Assembly: GCA_003973375.1 (NCBI GenBank)
Contig: QNYL01000315.1
Location: 1-13,007, forward strand
Length of the DNA stretch: 13,007 bases
Source of the DNA: Flavobacteriia bacterium
GTDB lineage: Bacteria; Bacteroidota; Bacteroidia; Flavobacteriales; Flavobacteriaceae
Reading direction: 5' to 3'
Position 1 is the stretch's first letter; every line of letters begins with the position of its first letter. The notes under the pieces are model-generated. The model worked only from the letters and a program-made list of their open reading frames with translations, was not told the origin of the DNA and did no database searches. Made by a program: the position numbers and the translations under genes. Positions 9,087 through 13,007 of this stretch are shown in pieces.

Positions 9087-9121
9087 TAAATATAAAATAT
9101 TTTTTAGTCTTATCTAAATTT
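9087..9121 (-). promoter_or_regulatory. Candidate promoter of the feo operon
   Basis: On the minus strand TATATTTA (9087-9094) matches the Bacteroidota -7 consensus TAnnTTTG at seven of eight positions and lies 13 bp before the start codon of the regulator gene. A TTTA at 9115-9118, about 20 bp further upstream, could serve as a -33 TTTG-like element. The region is very AT-rich, so chance matches are easy; the link to an overlapping operator raises the probability. Confidence 0.35.
9103..9118. promoter_or_regulatory. Candidate DtxR/MntR-type operator
   Basis: The 16-bp sequence TTTAGTCTTATCTAAA has perfect 5-bp arms (TTTAG/CTAAA) separated by 6 bp. This is the same arm and spacing layout as MntR-type boxes of the form TTTAGGTTAGCCTAAA. 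It lies between the proposed -33 and -7 elements of the feo operon, where a bound repressor would block transcription. The inner bases do not match the consensus well, so this is a candidate only. Confidence 0.4.
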
Positions 9122-9305
9122 ATTTTTAAGTAAAAGATAAATTGAAAATGCTTTTCAGGACTTTTTGACAGGATTATTTATGAAAACTGTGGAATATTTT
9201 ATTTTAAATCATTACTGTCCGATAAAACTACTAAAGAAGTCTCAAAAGCTATTTAATTAAAGAGTAACAGGACTTTTAAAAAAACTTTAGCTTACTTTTT
9301 TAATC

Positions 9306-9417
9306 GGATGAATTGCTCATCAAAGATTTCTTTGCCTCCCGTCCTAAAGGAAGTAAATCATTGACAATCAATTCATCCTTTAGGATAAGAGGTGAAAATT
9401 GGTTGTCAGTGATTTAC
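9306..9417 (+). repeat. Cluster of three interleaved inverted repeats, possible structured RNA
   Basis: Three pairings overlap in an A-B-A'-B' order rather than nesting. Pair A: TCCTAAAGGA (9342-9351) with its exact complement TCCTTTAGGA (9376-9385). An outer extension pairs 9331-9338 with 9389-9396 and includes two G-U pairs. Pair B: the 21 nt at 9353-9373 with 9397-9417, complete if two G-U pairs are allowed. Pair C: GGATGAATTG (9306-9315) with CAATTCATCC (9369-9378), which competes with both. All four imperfect positions in A-outer and B are G-U in a plus-strand RNA and would be A-C mismatches in the minus-strand RNA. This favours a plus-strand transcript, but no promoter is evident. It could equally be a decayed repeat or mobile-element remnant. 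I do not recognise a known RNA family. Confidence 0.6.
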
Positions 9418-9478
9418 ATATTAAAGTTAATCGGAAAACAGTGATTTTGAATTGAAAAAAAGTTTTAGAACAAGTAAA

Positions 9479-10540
9479 TCAATCTTTTACTCTTTTCCAT
9501 TTCATTGTGGAGATCATCCATTTAGGTAACGATTTTGAAGGATCTCTTTTTCTAAGATCGATATACCAGCCCAGCTTTTTTATAATGGGCACTTTATGGG
9601 TTTCCACAAATTCTATAGGCGTGCCATCGGGATCGGAAATATAAGCAAATTGTCCTGCTGCTTCTCCCATATCAAAAGAATCGGCACTATCCACCGTAAA
9701 CGGAAATCCTTTTTGTTTTACCTCTTCCCGTAAGGCATCCATTCCAATGGTATCAAAACAAATATGTATGAATCCGGGGTCTCCCCAGATACGATCACCG
9801 TAGATCTTTTTCCCTTTTTTACCGATCAACTGAACCAGTTCTATCTGTGAGGGCCCAAACAAAGGTGCAAATCCACCACTTCTATTTTCCGAGGGTTTTA
9901 ACAACATCCTTCTTACTTTCTGATCACCTCCGGGTAAACTTTTCAGATCGTCAAAAACACGGGTATCATCATAAATAACCTCATCATAACCCAAAATTTC
10001 CTGATATACTTTTATAGACTCTTCAATATCACTTACTCCGATGATCGCCCCATAGATACCCCCTGTAACAGAATCGGTTTTTTTAAATAGGTAATCATTT
10101 TCAACCACCTGAAAAATATTGTTATAGGGATCTCTGACAAAATAATGCAGAGTACCATCCGGCGATCTTCTCAATTCCCCCAGCAGGTCCAGCCCGTCAG
10201 CTTTCATCTTTGAAAAGGCTTTTTCCACATCTGCACTTTTTACCTTGGCAACAAATATTCCGAGATCTCCCAACTGCAGCTTAAAACCCGGATGTTCAGG
10301 CACTTTACCGGTATGCTGCCAGATCTCAAAACCTCCTCCGGCCTGCATATTCATAGCGAGAACAGCATGACGGGAGCGTTTTTCCCCTTCTGTGTAATGC
10401 AACATCAATTCGGCAACAGCTGCTTCTTCAAAAACACCAATATCCATCCCAAAATGCCGGCGATACCATTTCCATGCCTGATGTACATCATCCACACCGA
10501 TTCCGATTTGCTGTATTCCTGTGATCTTTTTTGGTTTCAT
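9479..10540 (-). CDS. Double-VOC protein (glyoxalase/bleomycin resistance/dioxygenase fold)
   Basis: This 353-residue protein has two vicinal-oxygen-chelate modules, at about 5-150 and 160-315, then a basic tail with a WYIDLRKRDPSKSLPKW stretch. Each module ends with the typical DP..-G/N strand (DPYNNIFQVVE at 137-147, DPDGTPIEFVE at 303-313). Metal-ligand candidates are seen only in module 2: E234 (SQIELVQ), H259 (GFIHICF) and E310. Equivalent histidines are missing from module 1 (Q144 replaces the usual Glu), so module 1 may be structural. The layout resembles type I extradiol dioxygenases or 4-hydroxyphenylpyruvate dioxygenase, but the signature sequences and C-terminus do not let me call either. 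The substrate is unknown. The start is the ATG at 10538-10540. The gene is isolated by gene-free spacers of about 400 bp downstream and 500 bp upstream. Confidence 0.85.
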   Translation of the reverse strand: MKPKKITGIQQIGIGVDDVHQAWKWYRRHFGMDIGVFEEAAVAELMLHYTEGEKRSRHAVLAMNMQAGGGFEIWQHTGKVPEHPGFKLQLGDLGIFVAKVKSADVEKAFSKMKADGLDLLGELRRSPDGTLHYFVRDPYNNIFQVVENDYLFKKTDSVTGGIYGAIIGVSDIEESIKVYQEILGYDEVIYDDTRVFDDLKSLPGGDQKVRRMLLKPSENRSGGFAPLFGPSQIELVQLIGKKGKKIYGDRIWGDPGFIHICFDTIGMDALREEVKQKGFPFTVDSADSFDMGEAAGQFAYISDPDGTPIEFVETHKVPIIKKLGWYIDLRKRDPSKSLPKWMISTMKWKRVKD

Positions 10541-10743
10541 TGAATTTTAAGGTTTTCTGTAAATGGTTTTGTCTGCATAAAAATAGTCAATTCACTCAGA
10601 AACAAAATTTCATTTAAAAAATTTAGTCTTTTTTTAACAGTAAAAGAAGATCATCGGTTTTTATTTTACGCTAAGTAATTCTTTTAAGCATCTGATTCTT
10701 TGCTTTTAAAGCATAAACATATCGTGTTATTACAGCATTCTCA

Positions 10744-10750
10744 TATTACA
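10744..10750. repeat. Left target-site duplication TATTACA of the MITE-like element
   Basis: TATTACA directly abuts the left terminal inverted repeat and is identical to the 7 bp abutting the right end at 10951-10957. A longer match, TTATTACAGCA, at 10727-10737 and 10950-10960 suggests the original target already contained an imperfect tandem repeat. Confidence 0.6.
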
Positions 10751-10950
10751 AGACCGTTGCAATACTCTTTTAAATTATGAAAGAAAGACAATTCCTTGCC
10801 CAACTTCTTCCTACTCTAAAACCTGCTTCGCAGCAAGGCGAGCCTGCCTTTGCCGGCAGGCAGGTTAAGTCCTCATAAACAAAAGTTTACTGCGGGTTAA
10901 TTTTTTTCGAGCGTCGAATTTGAACAAATAATCGCCTTTTGCAACGGTCT
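10751..10950. mobile_element. MITE-like element, 200 bp, 12-bp terminal inverted repeats, no transposase
   Basis: The left end AGACCGTTGCAA (10751-10762) is the exact reverse complement of the right end TTGCAACGGTCT (10939-10950). Both ends are flanked by an identical 7-bp direct repeat TATTACA (10744-10750 and 10951-10957), as expected for a target-site duplication. The interior is non-coding and rich in small hairpins: a GC-rich REP-like palindrome (10820-10866), TAAAC/GTTTA (10876-10889) and TTCGA/TCGAA (10906-10918). Removing the element and one duplication restores a simple AT-rich spacer. It would need a transposase supplied in trans; I cannot name the parent IS family. Confidence 0.72.
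10820..10866. repeat. REP-like GC-rich branched palindrome inside the MITE-like element
   Basis: An outer stem AACCTGC (10820-10826) with GCAGGTT (10860-10866) encloses a small hairpin CTGC-TTC-GCAG (10823-10833). It also encloses a strong hairpin GCCTGCC (10842-10848) with GGCAGGC (10855-10861), which shares bases with the outer stem, so the two are partly alternative. The core TGCCGGCA (10851-10858) is a perfect palindrome. CCTGCC...GGCAGG palindromes of this kind are familiar as dispersed repeats in Bacteroidota genomes. It is the most GC-rich stretch of the window. Confidence 0.65.
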
Positions 10951-11018
10951 TATTACAGCAATAAATCTTGCTAAGCCAACTAAAAAATCGGACTGTTATT
11001 TTTTATTCTGACTTTATG

Positions 11019-11026
11019 TATATTTA
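11019..11026 (+). promoter_or_regulatory. Weak candidate -7 box for mfd
   Basis: TATATTTA matches the Bacteroidota -7 consensus TAnnTTTG at seven of eight positions and lies 21 bp before the TTG start, implying a very short leader. I see no good -33 TTTG at the expected distance, and AT-rich DNA makes such matches common. Confidence 0.25.
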
Positions 11027-11047
11027 CCCAATTAAAATATCATCCTT

Positions 11048-13007
11048 TTGAGTAAGCAGACCGTTTTAGAGATCTACGGGCATTCCCCAAAAACAAAGCA
11101 GATCGTAAAAGCCCTTAAGGGAGAAAGAACTGAGATTCAGCTGACAAATCTTGTTGGATCATCATTTTCATTTGTCTTTGCTTCAATTTTTAAAGATATT
11201 GACAATCCCTTTTTACTGATCTGTAACGACAAGGAAGAAGCCGCTTATTATTTAAATGATCTCGAGCAGTTTCTCGGGGAAAAGAATCTTTTATTTTATC
11301 CCGGATCTTACAGAAGACCATACCAGATCGAAGAAACCGATAATGCCAATATCCTGTTGCGTGCAGAAGTGCTCAACCGGATCAATTCACAAAAAAAACC
11401 TGCGATAATCGTTACCTATCCCGATGCGCTCTTTGAAAAAGTGATTACCAAAAGTGAGTTGAACCGGAATTCTATAAATCTTAAAACAGGTGAAGAGATC
11501 TCTCTCGATTTTATCAATGAGTTGCTGTTTGAATACCACTTTAAACGTGTTGATTTTGTTACCGAACCCGGTGATTTTGCGGTAAGGGGCGGTATTATTG
11601 ATGTTTTCTCTTTCTCAAACGAAGATCCTTACCGTATAGAATTTTTTGGTGATGAAATTGAAAGCATCCGTACTTTTGATATAGAAACCCAACTTTCAAT
11701 CGACAAGATCAACCGGATCAAGATCATGCCGAATGTAGAAAATAAATTACTCGAAGAAAAGAGGGAGAATTTTTTACGATATATCGTTAACAAAACCATT
11801 GTTTTTGTAAAAGACAAGAATATTCTATGTGCCAAACTCGATAAACTCTTTGATAAAGCTGAGAGAACCTTTAAAGATCTATCCGGAGAGATTGTGCATA
11901 CCAAACCCGGTGAACTTTTTTGCAACGGATCTGAAATCGTAAATCAATTGCAGGATTATACCCTTGTAAATTTTGGGAATCCTGATCACAGCAAAAATAA
12001 CCTTAAAGAGATCAGGTTTAACATCAAACCTCAGCCATCGTTCAACAAACAATTCGATTTGCTTATTGAAAATCTGAGAGAAAACTCCAAACGCGGTATT
12101 TCAAATTATCTTTTCTGTGACAATCAGAAACAGGCACAACGTTTTCACGATATTTTTGAAGATATTGACGGAGAGGTACAATACAAAACCTTTGTACTCC
12201 CTCTTTATCAGGGATTTATCGATGAAGATCCTAAGATCGCCTGTTATACTGATCATCAGATCTTTGACCGCTATCATAAATTCAGACTAAAAAGCAGCTT
12301 TAACAAAAAACAATCGATCAGCCTTAAAGAACTTACCAGTCTTGAAATTGGCGATTATGTAACGCATATTGATCATGGTATTGGAAAATTTGGCGGGTTG
12401 CAAAAGATCGATGTGGAAGGCAAAACCCAGGAAGCGATCAAACTTATTTACGGTGATCGTGATGTTCTGTATATCAGCATTCATTCTCTGCATAAGATCA
12501 GTAAATATAACGGCAAAGACGGTAAAGCCCCGAAAATATATAAACTTGGCTCGGGTGCCTGGAAAAAACTCAAACAAAAAACCAAGAAAAGGGTTAAAGA
12601 GATCGCCTATGATCTTATCAAACTCTATGCAAAAAGAAAAATGCAGAAAGGAATCTCTTACAGTCCCGACAGTTATTTACAGCACGAACTGGAAGCGAGT
12701 TTTATGTTTGAAGATACTCCCGATCAGCTTACCGCTACCATCGATGTAAAAAAAGATATGGAAAGTGAACAACCCATGGACCGGCTGGTTTGTGGTGATG
12801 TTGGATTCGGGAAAACCGAAATTGCGATCCGGGCAGCTTTTAAAGCCATTGATAACGGAAAACAGGTGGCAATACTTGTTCCCACTACGATCCTCGCCTT
12901 TCAGCATTTTAAAACTTTTAGTGAACGATTAAAGGATTTCCCGATCACAATAGATTATCTCAACCGTTTCAGGAGCACAAAACAGCGCAACGAGATCCTT
13001 AAAGGAA
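11048..13007 (+). CDS. mfd: Transcription-repair coupling factor Mfd, N-terminal 653 residues (cut by window edge)
   Basis: Mfd removes RNA polymerase stalled at DNA lesions and recruits UvrA, linking transcription to nucleotide excision repair. The visible part covers the UvrB-like N-terminal modules (for example EPGDFAVRGGIIDVFSF, about residues 175-190). A CarD-type RNA-polymerase-interacting domain begins at L432 (LEIGDYVTHIDHGIGKF) and runs to about 490. The first translocase domain begins about 540 and has Walker A GDVGFGKT at 583-590, followed by AILVPTTILAFQHF. About 650 of roughly 1100 residues are present; the remainder lies beyond the edge. The start must be TTG at 11048-11050. An in-frame TAA at 11033-11035 leaves only ATC ATC CTT before it, and the next in-frame ATG is more than 200 codons downstream. 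A MITE-like element lies 97 bp upstream. Confidence 0.96.
   Translation, partial: MSKQTVLEIYGHSPKTKQIVKALKGERTEIQLTNLVGSSFSFVFASIFKDIDNPFLLICNDKEEAAYYLNDLEQFLGEKNLLFYPGSYRRPYQIEETDNANILLRAEVLNRINSQKKPAIIVTYPDALFEKVITKSELNRNSINLKTGEEISLDFINELLFEYHFKRVDFVTEPGDFAVRGGIIDVFSFSNEDPYRIEFFGDEIESIRTFDIETQLSIDKINRIKIMPNVENKLLEEKRENFLRYIVNKTIVFVKDKNILCAKLDKLFDKAERTFKDLSGEIVHTKPGELFCNGSEIVNQLQDYTLVNFGNPDHSKNNLKEIRFNIKPQPSFNKQFDLLIENLRENSKRGISNYLFCDNQKQAQRFHDIFEDIDGEVQYKTFVLPLYQGFIDEDPKIACYTDHQIFDRYHKFRLKSSFNKKQSISLKELTSLEIGDYVTHIDHGIGKFGGLQKIDVEGKTQEAIKLIYGDRDVLYISIHSLHKISKYNGKDGKAPKIYKLGSGAWKKLKQKTKKRVKEIAYDLIKLYAKRKMQKGISYSPDSYLQHELEASFMFEDTPDQLTATIDVKKDMESEQPMDRLVCGDVGFGKTEIAIRAAFKAIDNGKQVAILVPTTILAFQHFKTFSERLKDFPITIDYLNRFRSTKQRNEILKG

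Larger units (their letters stand above)
9074..9478. other. Gene-free spacer between the double-VOC gene and the feo operon
   Basis: I see no plausible coding sequence in these 405 bases. The right of the spacer follows the stop of the VOC gene and the left holds the feo promoter/operator candidates, all minus strand. Inside are a 10-bp direct repeat CAGGACTTTT (9156-9165 and 9268-9277), a cluster of interleaved inverted repeats (9306-9417) and a 9-bp direct repeat TTAATCGGA on each side of that cluster (9300-9308 and 9427-9435). No convincing hairpin-plus-T-run terminator for the VOC gene was found. Confidence 0.7.
10541..11047. other. Gene-free divergent spacer between the VOC gene and mfd
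   Basis: No convincing coding sequence is visible in these 507 bases. It must carry the divergent promoters of the VOC gene (minus) and mfd (plus). Its middle is taken up by a 200-bp MITE-like element (10751-10950). Left of that the sequence is plain and AT-rich, with a small 13-bp palindrome TGCTTTTAAAGCA at 10701-10713. Right of it about 97 bp remain before the mfd start. Confidence 0.75.

Noticed and set aside
9306..9417. Integron attC site or CRISPR repeat as explanation of the repeat cluster.
   Set aside because: attC arms nest (R-L-L-R) whereas these interleave, and there is no GTTRRRY-type end or integrase. There are no regularly spaced identical repeats for CRISPR.
9479..10540. Calling the double-VOC protein 4-hydroxyphenylpyruvate dioxygenase.
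   Set aside because: Length and fold are similar, but the His-His-Glu iron triad and the conserved HPPD C-terminal motif are not visible, and no tyrosine-degradation genes are nearby.
10701..10713. Palindrome TGCTTTTAAAGCA upstream of the VOC gene as an operator.
   Set aside because: AT-rich short palindromes arise easily and no matching regulator or promoter element is placed with it.
12369..12749. Open frame of 126 codons on the plus strand inside mfd.
   Set aside because: It is an out-of-phase shadow of the clearly conserved mfd frame (CarD-like domain region).

Overview
The window looks like chromosome of a low-GC member of the Bacteroidota, most likely Flavobacteriia. Four things point there: the AT-rich spacers, genes without Shine-Dalgarno sequences, weak matches to the Bacteroidota -7 box (TAnnTTTG), and gene content such as a split FeoB, a CvpA/AddA-like cluster beside panB and a double-VOC protein. 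Organism assignment is inference, since there is no rRNA or other marker here.

Layout. 1-4246 (minus strand): an AddA/RecB-type helicase-nuclease with a GTG start, then a CvpA-like membrane protein, then panB, which runs off the left edge. 4507-5190 (plus): an AqpZ-type water channel, divergent from the helicase. 5204-9073 (minus): a tightly packed four-gene iron-uptake operon. In transcription order it holds a soluble DtxR-family regulator, a membrane-anchored DtxR-like protein fused to a FeoA domain, a separate FeoB GTPase and a separate FeoB permease. 9074-9478: a gene-free spacer with a candidate DtxR operator/promoter and an unusual set of interleaved inverted repeats. 9479-10540 (minus): a double-VOC (glyoxalase/dioxygenase fold) protein. 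10541-11047: a gene-free spacer holding a 200-bp MITE-like element with 12-bp terminal inverted repeats, a 7-bp target duplication and an internal REP-like palindrome. 11048 to the right edge (plus): the first 653 codons of mfd, with a forced TTG start.

How the genes work together. The feo operon is the functional centre. The FeoB GTPase and permease form a ferrous iron transporter made as two polypeptides. The usual small FeoA partner is not a separate gene: its domain sits at the C-terminus of a DtxR-like protein that begins with a transmembrane helix. A second, soluble DtxR-type regulator heads the operon and has a candidate operator over its promoter, which suggests autoregulation by iron or manganese. 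The helicase-nuclease and Mfd serve DNA repair. The remaining genes are housekeeping or of unknown role.

The items most worth a second look are the membrane-tethered DtxR-FeoA fusion, the interleaved repeats at 9306-9417, the MITE upstream of mfd, and a roughly five-fold excess of GATC in the coding sequence I counted.
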